Assembly: GCA_020161505.1 (NCBI GenBank)
Contig: JAIUNY010000011.1
Location: 1 to 64,000 of the forward strand
DNA: 64,000 bases
Direction of reading: 5' to 3'
Source of the DNA: Armatimonadota bacterium
GTDB taxonomy: Bacteria; Armatimonadota; Fimbriimonadia; Fimbriimonadales; Fimbriimonadaceae
This document shows positions 6,853 through 16,516 of this stretch, in pieces. The notes beneath the pieces are model-generated. The model saw only the letters and a program-made list of their open reading frames with translations, was not told the DNA's origin and ran no database searches. How positions within the stretch are numbered: position 1 is the stretch's first letter; every line of letters begins with the position of its first letter. Position numbers and translations under genes: made by a program.

Positions 6853-8127
6853 CTATTCCGAAAGGGCTCCGCTCCGGTCGGCGGGCAGACCAGGCGCACT
6901 CGTCAGCCGGTTGCCTTGGGGAGTCTTTCGTAGAGTGAACGCATCATACACTTCTCCCACCGCTGTGTAAGCCTTGTAGGTGAGCAGGTCCCCATCCACG
7001 TTAATGATTTGATACAGTTGGGTGTTTTGGGCGGTGCGGGTCATGGTTGACTTAGCGTCGTCGCCCACCGCGTACATCTTCGGGCCGCTGACGCTCACCA
7101 GATACATCGTGCCCGCATACTGAGTGCTCACGCCCGTTGGGACATTCATTCGACCATAGGTGTGATCGTGCCCTTGCAACACCATATCAACCTGGTTCTT
7201 CTGAATGATGGGCATCCACAGCTCCCTAAGTTCCTTGTTATCGCGACCCTTTGCCGTGCTGAACATCGGGTAGTGGAAGGTGATCATCGTCCACTTGTTG
7301 GGGTTGTTCGAGAGCACCTTTTCCAGCCATTCGGCTTGCTCTTGTCGCTTTTCCAGACTGTTCATCCCGATGATTCGGACACCCTGGACATCGATATAGA
7401 AACACGTATCTTCCAGCCCCTCAACTCCGTTGCGCGGGTACTCAAACTGCGGCTTCCAGAACTTAGAGAGCTGCCCACCCTTGTACTCATGATTCCCCGG
7501 CACCGCGATGCTCGGAATCGTCGAGTGCAACCACCCTCCCGCATAGAACCATTCCCCCCATTCGTTGTCGGCATCCGCAATGTTGATGAGATCCCCGGCG
7601 TGCAGCATAAAGTCGGCATTGGGGGCATCTGTGCTCGCTTGCCGAATCACCCGCGACCACATCGACTTCACCGCATTTTGCGCATCGCCGAAGTAGATAA
7701 AGGTGAGGGGTTTGCCGCTCGCGGCGGCTGTGGTGAAGTCGAACCACTCGCTCCACGTTTTTCCATCCCCGACTCGGTAGGAATAGCGCGTCTCGGGCTG
7801 CAGATCCCCAAAAGTGACCTTGTGGTAAGAGGCATTCGCGTTCTCAGTCAGCGCGACCGTTTCGGTGACCGCATTCACGGTTTGCGCTGTGTTTGCAAAT
7901 CGGGGATCTGCGCTTGCCACGGAAATCTGGGCCACGGCGGATTCAACCGCGCCATCGGTTCGCCAAGTGACGGTTGCCGATCGCGCCGGGTCAGCAGTCC
8001 AGGTGAGCAAGACCCGGGTTGGCTCTTGCGTTACCGGAGCAGGCGATTGCTGGATGAGAAGATGGGTCGCCACGCCAAACGTGGACATGAGGGCAATTGA
8101 CGCGCCGAGAACCCCAAGTCGAGACAT
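6853..8127 (-). CDS. Secreted purple-acid-phosphatase-like metallophosphoesterase
   Basis: The 424-residue protein has an N-terminal hydrophobic segment (residues 5-25). A fibronectin-III-like beta domain (about 35-133, LLTWTADPARSATVTWRT ... YSYRVGDGKTWSEWFDFTT) is followed by a calcineurin-like phosphoesterase domain. The metal-binding blocks are GDAQ (147-150), GDL (178-180), GNHE (211-214), H285 and GHDH (319-322). This domain order is that of purple acid phosphatases. The protein should act outside the cytoplasm on phosphomonoesters or similar substrates. The start is ATG; GGGAGC lies about 6 bases upstream. Confidence 0.85.
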   Translation of the reverse strand: MSRLGVLGASIALMSTFGVATHLLIQQSPAPVTQEPTRVLLTWTADPARSATVTWRTDGAVESAVAQISVASADPRFANTAQTVNAVTETVALTENANASYHKVTFGDLQPETRYSYRVGDGKTWSEWFDFTTAAASGKPLTFIYFGDAQNAVKSMWSRVIRQASTDAPNADFMLHAGDLINIADADNEWGEWFYAGGWLHSTIPSIAVPGNHEYKGGQLSKFWKPQFEYPRNGVEGLEDTCFYIDVQGVRIIGMNSLEKRQEQAEWLEKVLSNNPNKWTMITFHYPMFSTAKGRDNKELRELWMPIIQKNQVDMVLQGHDHTYGRMNVPTGVSTQYAGTMYLVSVSGPKMYAVGDDAKSTMTRTAQNTQLYQIINVDGDLLTYKAYTAVGEVYDAFTLRKTPQGNRLTSAPGLPADRSGALSE

Positions 8128-8189
8128 GCTCCCTGTTGTACCCGCGTCTGAGCCAGCCTTAACAGAGGCTCAGACGCGGCGGGCTGAAC

Positions 8190-9440
8190 TCAAAGTCCGG
8201 TTCGGTTGCCTTTGAGGATTTCAATGGCTTTGTCGAGCTGATTGTCCTTGCCTGGTTCGCCAAAAACCGTGTTCTCGTTGATCTCCAGCTTCACGTGAAC
8301 CTCTGGCTTGATGCCACCTGAGACGTAAACGCCGTCGTCATCAATCTTTCGGCTGATGTCCTCCCCAGAGGGCAGAAGGTACTTGGCAATCGTGATTTTG
8401 GCGCTCGCGCCATCGCTCAGGGCTTTCAGGTCTTGCACCGATGCCTTGCCATAGGTGTGTTCTCCCACCAGGACGGCACGACCGTAATCGCGCAATGCTC
8501 CGGCGAAAATCTCAGCCGCGCTCGCGGATTCTTCGTTCACCAAGACGACCACGGGGGGCATTCCCTCAATCGTCCGACCAGCGAGCGTATTGGTGGTCGC
8601 GGTGCGGTCGTTGCGGACCTTCATCGTCACCACGGGCTTGTCGCTCACAAAGAGGCTCAGCATTTCGGCCGCGGCCTCCAGCAGTCCACCCGGGTTGCCC
8701 CGCATGTCCACGATGATTCCGGTCGCTCCTTGGGCCATCGCCTCGCGGATGGCTTCTTCAAACTGGTAAGGAGTAGGCTGGCTGAACCCGGAAACCTGCA
8801 TGTAGCCGATCTTTCCGGCCAGCATCTTGGATTCGACGGTTGGGATCTCCACGCGCTGACGGGTGATGGAGAAGGGAAGCGGTGAGGAGGCCCCATCGCG
8901 GACGACCTTCAGGTTCACCGTCGTGCCTTCTTCACCGCGCACTTTGTCGACAATATCATCCACTGGCGTGCCGCCGACCTGCTCCGATCCGACGCTGGCG
9001 ATGATGTCGTTTGCTTTGATTCCCGCCCGATCCGCCGGGCCATTTTTGAAGACGGAGACAATCTTGGCCCCGAGGGGATCCTCGCTCAGCCGCGCCCCGA
9101 TGCCGACCAAATCGCCCCGAGTTTCCATGGTGAATGACTCGGTGAATTCTGGATCGAGGTAGTTGGTGTGGGGATCTCCGAGAGAGGAAGCGAGGCCCGC
9201 CATGGCGCTATGCAGCATCTCGGTGCGGTCGAGCTTGCGCTCGTAGTTGGCAATGATATGATCGAAGTTCGCCTGGAACGTGTCGACTGGGGCTTCTTGA
9301 GGCACCGGTCCGCCAAGCAAGGTCTGCAGTCGATCCACCTTCAGGTTGTCCCCTCGGAATACATCTTTGGAGAAGAATCCGAACCCAAGTCCAAGCAGAA
9401 TCGCCACCAAGGCGAGGATGACGCGACCGAAAATCTTCAT
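8190..9440 (-). CDS. S41-family C-terminal processing peptidase (CtpA-like), active copy
   Basis: The 416-residue protein has one N-terminal membrane or signal segment (MKIFGRVILALVAILLGLG), a short helical domain, a PDZ domain (about 105-185) and an S41 protease core. The catalytic Ser-Lys pair is in place: Ser307 in ESASAAEIF and Lys332 in TYGKASVQ. These proteases trim periplasmic or membrane proteins. I start at the ATG of MKIF rather than 36 codons upstream, because it forms a 4-base ATGA overlap with the preceding S41-like gene. The adjacent homologue lacks both catalytic residues, so the two may work as a pair. Confidence 0.88.
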   Translation of the reverse strand: MKIFGRVILALVAILLGLGFGFFSKDVFRGDNLKVDRLQTLLGGPVPQEAPVDTFQANFDHIIANYERKLDRTEMLHSAMAGLASSLGDPHTNYLDPEFTESFTMETRGDLVGIGARLSEDPLGAKIVSVFKNGPADRAGIKANDIIASVGSEQVGGTPVDDIVDKVRGEEGTTVNLKVVRDGASSPLPFSITRQRVEIPTVESKMLAGKIGYMQVSGFSQPTPYQFEEAIREAMAQGATGIIVDMRGNPGGLLEAAAEMLSLFVSDKPVVTMKVRNDRTATTNTLAGRTIEGMPPVVVLVNEESASAAEIFAGALRDYGRAVLVGEHTYGKASVQDLKALSDGASAKITIAKYLLPSGEDISRKIDDDGVYVSGGIKPEVHVKLEINENTVFGEPGKDNQLDKAIEILKGNRTGL

Positions 9441-10678
9441 CGAATGACCTCTGCTGAGTTGTTTTGAGATACGGACGTCTTGGCCCGGAAGATTCCCGTA
9501 TTCAGGGTGTAGCCGCTGCCATCCGGCATCCGCTGAACCTGAATCCACTTCGGGTCGGGCGGGAGCTTGCCTTCCACCGTGGCCAATCCCGCACCAACAA
9601 GCGCATGGGCAAAAATAGCGCTCACACCGGTCGTGCTGCGATCAGTGATGAGGGTGAATCGCTTGTCGCCCGCCCCTTTGCCTTCCACTCGGAAATCCTT
9701 GGCGTCTCCTTTTTCCCGGACAATCTGACCATAGACACCGCTCGGCAACAGATCCGAGAGGAGTCGGGTCATGGTGTCCAGATCCCCGGGGCCGCTGTTG
9801 CGAAGATCGAGGGTTGCCGGCAGCTTGGCTGCTTCGAGCGGCGAGTCTGAGAAAAAGCGCACTTCGCTCTCCAACATCGCGGGAACCTTGAGCTTGGCTT
9901 TTCCGATATCCGCCGACATTTCCTTGCCGTTGCGAACCCAAGTGACCTTCACCGTGCCCTCGGATCCCACCATCAGCTTCTCGCGAACCTTGCCGCCGGG
10001 GATATTGCTTTTGACGCGCTCCTGAAGGATATCGCGGAACTTGGTGAGCTCGGAAGCGTCCAGTTTCTTCTCCGTGACCTGGGTTTGCATGTCGCGAAGC
10101 TTGCGGATATCCTCCCCGGTCACGATCCATTTATCGTTGACTTTAAGAATCCTGTCCCCGGCCTCCAGACCGGCCTTGTTCGCCGGAGACCCTGGCATTA
10201 CGGCCGAGACTTCGATGACCGGCAGAAGAAGCAGGGTGTCGGTGTCACGGCTCTTCTCCCGAAGTTTGCCCAATTCCTTTTCATCGTAGAGGAATCGCAA
10301 ATCGACTCCGATCCCCTCGTACTCGCCGTGCAGCATCTTTTGATAGCTCGCAAAGGCTTCTTTGCTGAAGAACTGGCTCTCCGGGTCGAGCAGGCTGCCG
10401 ACTGCGCCTCGGATGGCGCCGGACGCCATCGCCTGATCAATTTCAATCGGTTCGACGAAGTTGCGCTGAATCAGCTCGGCAAGCTGGAAGAAGTATTCGC
10501 TCTCACTCAGCTCCAGACCTTCCTGCTGGATCCCCGCGACATTGCTGAGCTTGATCGTGCCGGATTGAGAGACCTGCTTGATCTCTGCTTGGGTTCGCAG
10601 GATGGAGCCACCGATCACCCCCGCACATCCCAGGCAGAGCACCGCGGCCCCGAACGCAAATGTCTGCAGTTTCGCCAT
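9437..10678 (-). CDS. S41/PDZ protease homologue lacking the catalytic dyad
   Basis: The 413-residue protein has an N-terminal membrane segment (FAFGAAVLCLGCAGVIGGSIL), an S41-type helical region (ELIQRNFVEPIEIDQAM), a PDZ domain interrupted by a charged insertion (about 150-240) and an S41 core (LDLRNSGPG, LITDRSTTGVSAIFAHAL). Aligned by eye to the neighbouring active protease, the nucleophile position in the ASASE-type motif is Gly (TTGVSA). The Lys of the GK motif is also gone (LPPDPKWIQ). It is therefore probably a pseudoprotease with a regulatory or adaptor role. It is first in the pair and overlaps the active gene by ATGA. Confidence 0.75.
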   Translation of the reverse strand: MAKLQTFAFGAAVLCLGCAGVIGGSILRTQAEIKQVSQSGTIKLSNVAGIQQEGLELSESEYFFQLAELIQRNFVEPIEIDQAMASGAIRGAVGSLLDPESQFFSKEAFASYQKMLHGEYEGIGVDLRFLYDEKELGKLREKSRDTDTLLLLPVIEVSAVMPGSPANKAGLEAGDRILKVNDKWIVTGEDIRKLRDMQTQVTEKKLDASELTKFRDILQERVKSNIPGGKVREKLMVGSEGTVKVTWVRNGKEMSADIGKAKLKVPAMLESEVRFFSDSPLEAAKLPATLDLRNSGPGDLDTMTRLLSDLLPSGVYGQIVREKGDAKDFRVEGKGAGDKRFTLITDRSTTGVSAIFAHALVGAGLATVEGKLPPDPKWIQVQRMPDGSGYTLNTGIFRAKTSVSQNNSAEVIR

Positions 10679-10720
10679 CCTGTTTCTCGATTCCTGAATT
10701 CTTGGTTCCTTGCTTGGAAC

Positions 10721-11173
10721 TTAGTGGTTCCCGCAAGAAAGATGCCCATCTAGCATCTGCACACGGCGAACGTGTCGTTCTCCCAGATCCGGCTTTGCCG
10801 CCAGATAGGTATCGACAATCGCGCGTGCTTGCGCTTCTTCCAAGATACGCGCCCCGAGGCACAAAACGTTTGCCTGGTTGTGTTCCACCGCCATTTGGGC
10901 CATATCGGTGCTTGTGCAGAGGGCAGCGCGAATCCCCGGGTAGCGATTGGCGCGAATGCTCACTCCTATTCCTGTTCCACAGATCAGCACGCCACAAGAG
11001 GCCCGGTTTTCCAGGATTTCAGCGACGAGGGCATCCGACGCGTTCGGGTAGTCGAAGCTCTCGGCAGACATTGCCCCGACCTCCGTGACGGTGTGGCCGA
11101 GACTCTTGAGATGGCTGCTCAGGTGGTTCCTGAGCTCCAGCCCTGCGTGGTCGCTGCCTACGACGATCGTCAC
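10721..11173 (-). CDS. rpiB: Ribose-5-phosphate isomerase B
   Basis: The 150-residue protein starts TIVVGSDHAGLELRNHL. It contains the catalytic-cysteine motif GVLICGTGIGVSI (Cys65) and NVLCLGARI, all diagnostic of the RpiB/LacAB family. RpiB interconverts ribose 5-phosphate and ribulose 5-phosphate in the pentose phosphate pathway. I start at a GTG that overlaps the stop of the upstream HEAT-repeat gene as GTGA, with GGAGGCAAGGAG just ahead. A longer reading inside the upstream gene is rejected. The coupling to a secreted HEAT-repeat protein is odd and probably reflects operon packing. Confidence 0.93.
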   Translation of the reverse strand: MTIVVGSDHAGLELRNHLSSHLKSLGHTVTEVGAMSAESFDYPNASDALVAEILENRASCGVLICGTGIGVSIRANRYPGIRAALCTSTDMAQMAVEHNQANVLCLGARILEEAQARAIVDTYLAAKPDLGERHVRRVQMLDGHLSCGNH

Positions 11174-13800
11174 TCCTTGCCTCCAAGATCGCTCGCCATC
11201 TTCCGGATGCGAGCGTCGGAGCTCTTCATCCACTCATCAAGCTTCTCTTGAGGCAGCTTGATGTTCTTGGCGATCGCGAGTTCCAGAATACCGAGCTGAA
11301 TGCCCTGGTGCGTGCTGGAGAGGGTGTTGGCAAACTCGCCCAGAACGACCGGTTCCGGGAGATCCTTAAGCGCGCGCAAGGCCGACATCACAACCTGATC
11401 GTTCTTGTCGAGAACGGCAATCCGGAAAACGTTGCGGAACTGCTCGTCCTTCCGCTGCCCGAGAGATTCCACAACCACGAATCGAACCAGGCGACTCTCA
11501 TCCCGTACGGCCCGAACCACTTCGGCGATCACGTCGTCCTTCTTGGACTGGCTGAGGTGTCCGAATGTGTAGGCTCTCACTACTTCATTCGGATCGTTCA
11601 CCGCTTGGAAAACTAGCCGTCGCGAGGCCAAATCGTCTTCCAGACTCAGCTCAAACGTGATGGCGATCCGGACATTCGGATCGGGATCTTGCAGGGAGCT
11701 GACCAAGAGAAGGCCCGCCTTATCATTCTGAACCCGAGAGAAGAGCTTGGCGGTCATGGACCGGATTTGCCAGCTCCGATTCGTCATCAGAGTGTTCAAA
11801 TGCCCCAGCCACTCAGGACCGAGAGACTTCTGAGCGTAGGGCAGGGCAAGCTGCCGATTCAGCTCGAACGGACTTCGCAGAATGGTCTGATCGATTTCGT
11901 ACGTGGCGGAATCCACGCCAGGAACCGGGTGAGTGCTGGGCGTATTCGTGCGGCCTCTCAGATCAGCCAGGAGCCGGAGAGCCATCCAGGCGAGACTCGA
12001 ATCCGTGCCCCGTGCGAGTTCGCCGAGAACCGGAATGCTTCGCGGATCGGGATTCTCGCTGAGGATGCTGAGGGCGTTCAGCTTCTCGTAGCTCGAACCA
12101 TTGGCGAGCAGATCCATGGCGTCGCGCATCTGATTCGGCGAGACAATCATCAATTCCACGCGGCTCGGGAGATCAGGATTTTCCGTCACCGAGGCCAAAC
12201 TCTCGGGCAAGGTGACGTCGATGATATCTTCCTGAGCGTCGCGGCGGTTCAAGAGTTCACCATCGACCGGAGGGCCGACGCTGAGGGCGTAGACCGATCC
12301 GTCGAGAATCGGCAGGTTGGCCAGAACCTTCTGCCATTCCCCGTTCATCGCGACCCGTCGGAGATCGATTTTGTCCTTGTTTGGGCTTTCCTTCGGTCGG
12401 TGTGATTCACCAGAAAACTGAATGCTATGGAGAATCGACCCATCTTGGGCGTGGAGATTCAGGGCAAAGTCTTCCCGGGTCTTGCTTCGTACCTGGAAGC
12501 CAAGGCCTCTCACCGTGCCCAGATCGAACAGGGGCTTTTCTAGCCCACGGGCGATGACCGCGAGCCCTCGGGTATTCCAGCCGAGGCGGTTGATGCGGAA
12601 GAAGTTCGTGCCGTTTTCCGATTCTGTCTTGATCCCGAAGTCGCCGAGCCCAAACGGAGCCGAGCGACCAACCACCTTTGGCATCCACTGCGGAATCTCC
12701 AGGAATCCGGCGAGGCTGCCGGGGTCGGATTTCAACCGCGCCGCGAAACCGCCTTCAAACGAGGTGAAATCGGCGATCTTGTCCTTACGGGAATTGAGGG
12801 CGACCAGACCATCACGCCGGGCGAAGATGATCGGTTGCCCCTCGACCACGGCGTACCGAAGGGTCTCGCGCGATCCGATGGAGAAGGGAATCCGAAGCTG
12901 ACCGGAAGGGAAGGCAGCAACCAGTTCCTTCCAGGCGCTTTGTGCTTCTTCGAATCGGGAATAAGTGGGCACAGGAGGATCGAGCAGCTTCGACTCGTCG
13001 GCATGATCCCGGCGCATCTTCTGCATCAGGGCATCTTTGATGCGCGGCGCGAGCAAGGTCGCGAGGGAATCCCGAGCGTTTTGGAAGCCGGTCCCCCAGA
13101 ACGGAACGGTGATGACTCGCTGTTCCGATTCGAGGTCGTCCACGATTGGCCGAGCCAGAGTGGCGTGGATCACGAAAACCGCCGCGTAAGGGCCACGGTA
13201 GATCGGGTCATCACCTTGGAAGCGATCAACGTTGACCCGGTTCCGCGCATACTCCGTCTGATATCGACGGGTCGTCGCTTCCCAATCCCAACGCTCGCCC
13301 GGTTGCTCGCTGTTCGTTGTCGCGACCAAAACATCGTCGTCTTCAATGATCTCGAAGACCGGGACGACCATTCCATCCGCAGCAAGAATGGCGGAAACTT
13401 GTCCGAGAACCTGCTCGATCTCCTCGTACTGCGTCACGGTGATGGCGGATCGCCGAGACGCCGCGCGACGACTCTCAGACTGTTGGTCAATCACCAGCGA
13501 CTCAGAAGCCACCACCACCTTGACCCACGGAGCCCCTCGAGGAGCGGGCTTGTAGGCGGCCTTCGCATCGGCCCAGCCGCCGAGATTCGGCACCCAGCTC
13601 CCGAGTGAGTTTGAGGTCAACGCCTCGTACTTCTGACCGTCCAGATTGACGACCGTGTAGGGCGTGGGGTTCTCGTTCGGGAGCGAGAAATCGAGGGTTT
13701 CCCGACCGAGGGTGATCTTGCCCGCAATCGGGAGCTCGGGGGCGTTAGGATCCTGGCTCTGCGTGGAGAGCAGAGCCAGGGCGATGAGAGAATTCAGCAT
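11170..13800 (-). CDS. Secreted 876-residue protein with C-terminal HEAT-like repeats
   Basis: The N-terminus MLNSLIALALLSTQSQ is a short signal peptide. Residues of roughly 20-560 are mixed beta and carry no motif I recognise. The C-terminal third contains HEAT/armadillo-like helical repeats: NALSILSENPDPRSIPVLG, SLQDPDPNVRIAITFEL, VNDPNEVVRAYTFGHLS, VRDESRLVRFVVVESLG and DKNDQVVMSALRALKDL. Such repeats usually mediate protein contacts. It lies 15 bases after mtnP and overlaps rpiB by 4 bases. A periplasmic or surface binding role is inferred; no enzyme function is claimed. Confidence 0.7.
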   Translation of the reverse strand: MLNSLIALALLSTQSQDPNAPELPIAGKITLGRETLDFSLPNENPTPYTVVNLDGQKYEALTSNSLGSWVPNLGGWADAKAAYKPAPRGAPWVKVVVASESLVIDQQSESRRAASRRSAITVTQYEEIEQVLGQVSAILAADGMVVPVFEIIEDDDVLVATTNSEQPGERWDWEATTRRYQTEYARNRVNVDRFQGDDPIYRGPYAAVFVIHATLARPIVDDLESEQRVITVPFWGTGFQNARDSLATLLAPRIKDALMQKMRRDHADESKLLDPPVPTYSRFEEAQSAWKELVAAFPSGQLRIPFSIGSRETLRYAVVEGQPIIFARRDGLVALNSRKDKIADFTSFEGGFAARLKSDPGSLAGFLEIPQWMPKVVGRSAPFGLGDFGIKTESENGTNFFRINRLGWNTRGLAVIARGLEKPLFDLGTVRGLGFQVRSKTREDFALNLHAQDGSILHSIQFSGESHRPKESPNKDKIDLRRVAMNGEWQKVLANLPILDGSVYALSVGPPVDGELLNRRDAQEDIIDVTLPESLASVTENPDLPSRVELMIVSPNQMRDAMDLLANGSSYEKLNALSILSENPDPRSIPVLGELARGTDSSLAWMALRLLADLRGRTNTPSTHPVPGVDSATYEIDQTILRSPFELNRQLALPYAQKSLGPEWLGHLNTLMTNRSWQIRSMTAKLFSRVQNDKAGLLLVSSLQDPDPNVRIAITFELSLEDDLASRRLVFQAVNDPNEVVRAYTFGHLSQSKKDDVIAEVVRAVRDESRLVRFVVVESLGQRKDEQFRNVFRIAVLDKNDQVVMSALRALKDLPEPVVLGEFANTLSSTHQGIQLGILELAIAKNIKLPQEKLDEWMKSSDARIRKMASDLGGKE

Positions 13801-13815
13801 AGCAAGCAGAGACCT

Positions 13816-14652
13816 TTAGTCAAAAATACGGATGTCGTATTCACTAGACGCGTGACCATCGCCTCGCGTGTACTTCAGGGCCTCTTTTTTGCCCAAAGAA
13901 TCCAAATCGGTGGGCATTTTCTTAATCAGGTCGAGCACGACCTTCCGGGCGTTCTCAGCGTTGCTCTTGAAGACTTCCAGCACATTGTGGGCATTCACAG
14001 CCTCCACGCCAGCGACAACTCCGCAGTCAAAATCGGTGACAAGGCTGATGTTGACCACCGCCATTCCCAGCTCGTGGCAGAGGTAAGCCTCTGGGTACTG
14101 GGTCATGTTGATGATCTCCCAGCCTGCGCTGGTGAACCACTGACTCTCGCTCTTGGTGCTGAACCGAGGGCCTTGAATGACAACCACCGTGCCGCCGTCG
14201 TGGGCGACAATTCCGTGCTCCTTGATCGTCTCGACCGCGAGCTGACGAAGGGTTTCATCGTACATGTCAGCGGGGGAGAAGTGGCTGACGATCGGGCCAT
14301 CGTAAAACGTGTCGGCCCGGCCGCTGGTGCGATCAACGAACTGATCGGCGACCAAGAAGCTGCCCGGCTCGATGTGAGCCTGGAGCGATCCTACCGCGCA
14401 CGGGCTGATGATCGCCTTCACGCCAAGCTTGTGCATCGCCCACACATTGGCGCGGAAGTTGATCTTGTGCGGGGGGATCGTGTGGTGTCGACCATGGCGG
14501 GGAAGGAAAGCCACCTTGCGCCCTCCAACCTCGGCGAGCATCACAGCATCGCTTGGAGGCCCGTAAGGCGTATCTACCTTGACCTCGGTCACATTTTCCA
14601 GCAGGCTGTAAAAGCCCGAACCACCAAATACACCAATTTCTGCCACAGACAT
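13816..14652 (-). CDS. mtnP: S-methyl-5'-thioadenosine phosphorylase
   Basis: The 278-residue protein starts EIGVFGGSGFYSLLENV. It shows the family motifs FLPRHGRHHTIPPHKINFRANVW in two parts, AVGSLQAHIEPGSFLVADQF, QGPRFSTKSES and NMTQYPEAYLCHELGMAVV. These match MTAP/MtnP of the PNP superfamily type II. The enzyme cleaves methylthioadenosine with phosphate to adenine and methylthioribose 1-phosphate in methionine salvage and polyamine metabolism. A purine-nucleoside variant is possible but the residues fit MTA use. It sits 6 bases after the BtuF-like lipoprotein gene. Confidence 0.92.
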   Translation of the reverse strand: MSVAEIGVFGGSGFYSLLENVTEVKVDTPYGPPSDAVMLAEVGGRKVAFLPRHGRHHTIPPHKINFRANVWAMHKLGVKAIISPCAVGSLQAHIEPGSFLVADQFVDRTSGRADTFYDGPIVSHFSPADMYDETLRQLAVETIKEHGIVAHDGGTVVVIQGPRFSTKSESQWFTSAGWEIINMTQYPEAYLCHELGMAVVNISLVTDFDCGVVAGVEAVNAHNVLEVFKSNAENARKVVLDLIKKMPTDLDSLGKKEALKYTRGDGHASSEYDIRIFD

Positions 14653-14658
14653 GTTCAG

Positions 14659-15531
14659 TTAGTTTCCTTTCAGTTCCTTGATCCGGCCCACGCTCGTGGC
14701 CAGGCCGTCGATGAGGACGTTGTAACGGCCCCCCGTGCGGAACAAGAGATCGGGATTGGTTCCCAAAACTTTGCGCTTCTTCACACTCTCCAAACCAGCG
14801 AGAGCGGGGTCGGTCAGGAAGCTACTCGCATCCTTCGTGCTCCCCACCAGCACGCTCGGATTCCAGCCGATGATCTGCTCGGTGCTGACCTTTTCGTACT
14901 GAGTGCTGTCCGGCCCGAGCAGCTTGATGTTGGCCTGACCCAGCAGGTCGGCAAGAACCGTTTTCGTCCCGAGAGCCATGTAACCCGTCGTCGAATTGCC
15001 CATCAGAACCGTCAGGCTCGTGCCTTCTGGGACGTTGCCCTCCAACACGCTCACCGCAGCATAAATTTTGTCGAGATACTCGCTTGCGGCGGTCTCTGTG
15101 CCCACGTCTTTGGAGAGCTTGACGACCATGTCCTCATACTCCTTCCAAGTCGTCACGTTGACTTCGACCGTGCGAGGCGCGAGGGTCTTGATCTTGGCAA
15201 TGTCGGTGTCAGAGTACAGCGACTTTTCGTAAATGATGTACTCCGGCTCCAGCGAGGCAATCTTCTCGAAATCCGGTTTGGTTCCCGCGACCACAATCTT
15301 CGCGTTCGTCAACATCTGCGGGTAGTTGCAGTTGGAGGTTCGACCAATGATGTGTTGGGCTGGATATCCCACCCCAGAGATCAGCTCCGTCGTACTCGGG
15401 CTTAAGCTAATGAGCTTCAGCGGACGCTGGAACTCGCGCGGTTTTCCCGCTACACTGACTTTCTGAGACGTGCAACCGACGAGCACTGCGGCGAGCAGGA
15501 CGGTACAAAGGAGCGAGAGCGCGTTGCGCAT
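14659..15531 (-). CDS. Periplasmic-binding lipoprotein, BtuF/FepB-like
   Basis: I start at MRNALSLL (GAGGT about 2 bases upstream), giving 290 residues. A signal sequence ends in LVGC, a lipobox, so the protein is lipid-anchored. LKLISLSPSTTELISGVGYPAQHIIGRT then KPDFEKIASLEPEYIIYEK is the start of a helical-backbone type substrate-binding domain, as in BtuF, FepB and HmuT. These deliver cobalamin, siderophore or heme to ABC importers. No permease or ATPase gene lies nearby, so the ligand cannot be inferred from context. Confidence 0.8.
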   Translation of the reverse strand: MRNALSLLCTVLLAAVLVGCTSQKVSVAGKPREFQRPLKLISLSPSTTELISGVGYPAQHIIGRTSNCNYPQMLTNAKIVVAGTKPDFEKIASLEPEYIIYEKSLYSDTDIAKIKTLAPRTVEVNVTTWKEYEDMVVKLSKDVGTETAASEYLDKIYAAVSVLEGNVPEGTSLTVLMGNSTTGYMALGTKTVLADLLGQANIKLLGPDSTQYEKVSTEQIIGWNPSVLVGSTKDASSFLTDPALAGLESVKKRKVLGTNPDLLFRTGGRYNVLIDGLATSVGRIKELKGN

Positions 15532-15597
15532 ACCTCGTGATTCTGGCATACCTGATCCAACGCGCTCCGACCCTTTTGGGTGCCCGATGCCGGGCCG

Positions 15598-16407
15598 TTA
15601 GGGTTTCGCTTTCGATTTTCGCTTCCGCAATGCCGCCAGAGCAAGAAGGGTCATCGTGGCTGGCTCGGGAACCGGATCGGCGATGAGCCCGCCGTAGATG
15701 CGGCTCGCCGCTTCGGCACTCCCGCTCGCACTCAGGTGGACAAGATCCGAGGACGTCGCGGTTGCCGGATCCATGCTCACCAGGTTGACGTACCGAACAT
15801 CGCGACCCAGTGCTCTCTGCTCGGAAACCATCTGTTGGACAAGCAAGTCGAGCTCGCCGTACCACTGGTTGCGCAGCGGATCGCCCGGCTGGTTGTTTCG
15901 GGGGTACGAAGCAAACACGAATCTCATGCTCGCGTTGTGAGCGAAGGATCGATCCAGAACGGCCTGGTACTTGTCACGCATCCAGGCCTCGGCTTGTTGC
16001 CGCGTACTCAGTTGGGTGCCCCAGGTCGATTGCCATCGCCACCAGTCGTTGCCTCCGGCGAAAAACACCATCGTGTCCGGGTTGTGGGCGGGAAGCCAAG
16101 TGCTGAGGTTGTTTCCGGATTCGCTGAGGATGTTTTCCATTCCCCAGCCCCCGTTTCCGGCGTGCTGGTTGTCAGGTGTCCAGCCTGGATTGCTCCAGGA
16201 ACCCCAGTTGTTGGGCCCCACCATATCAAAGGTGTGGTTGTTGGTGGTCAAGAGGTCGAACAGTGGCTGCCGATACGCATTCGGCGAACCAGCACCTCCC
16301 CCTGCGGTGAGGCTGTCGCCGGTCAGCATCATCCGACCAAAGTTCACGGCAAAGCTTGCCTGGGCAAGCAACGAAATCGCCCCAAGGGCGAATAGGAATC
16401 GCTTCAT
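15598..16407 (-). CDS. SGNH/GDSL-type hydrolase with PEP-CTERM anchor
   Basis: The 269-residue protein starts MKRFLFALGAISLLAQASFA, a signal peptide. The SGNH blocks are visible: GDSLTAGGG (nucleophile Ser), FFAGGNDWW (block III Asn) and SSDLVHLSASG (Asp and His). It ends VPEPATMTLLALAALRKRKSK, a PEP-CTERM sorting signal. It is therefore an exported esterase or deacetylase-like enzyme held at the surface by an exosortase. GGAGA lies 7 bases upstream of the chosen ATG. Substrate unknown; carbohydrate esters are common in the family. Confidence 0.82.
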   Translation of the reverse strand: MKRFLFALGAISLLAQASFAVNFGRMMLTGDSLTAGGGAGSPNAYRQPLFDLLTTNNHTFDMVGPNNWGSWSNPGWTPDNQHAGNGGWGMENILSESGNNLSTWLPAHNPDTMVFFAGGNDWWRWQSTWGTQLSTRQQAEAWMRDKYQAVLDRSFAHNASMRFVFASYPRNNQPGDPLRNQWYGELDLLVQQMVSEQRALGRDVRYVNLVSMDPATATSSDLVHLSASGSAEAASRIYGGLIADPVPEPATMTLLALAALRKRKSKAKP

Positions 16408-16516
16408 CTCCTTCTCCAAGTTGCACATGGTTCAAACCGAACCAATCAGAGCAACGATAAAAATGGTAACGAACGAACAAGGTTTCGCGCAAGTCGCGGG
16501 TTACCGGTTCCCCCAA

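Noticed and set aside
13852-15405. 517-codon plus-strand reading
   Set aside because: It is antisense to mtnP and the BtuF-like lipoprotein gene, both clearly recognised.
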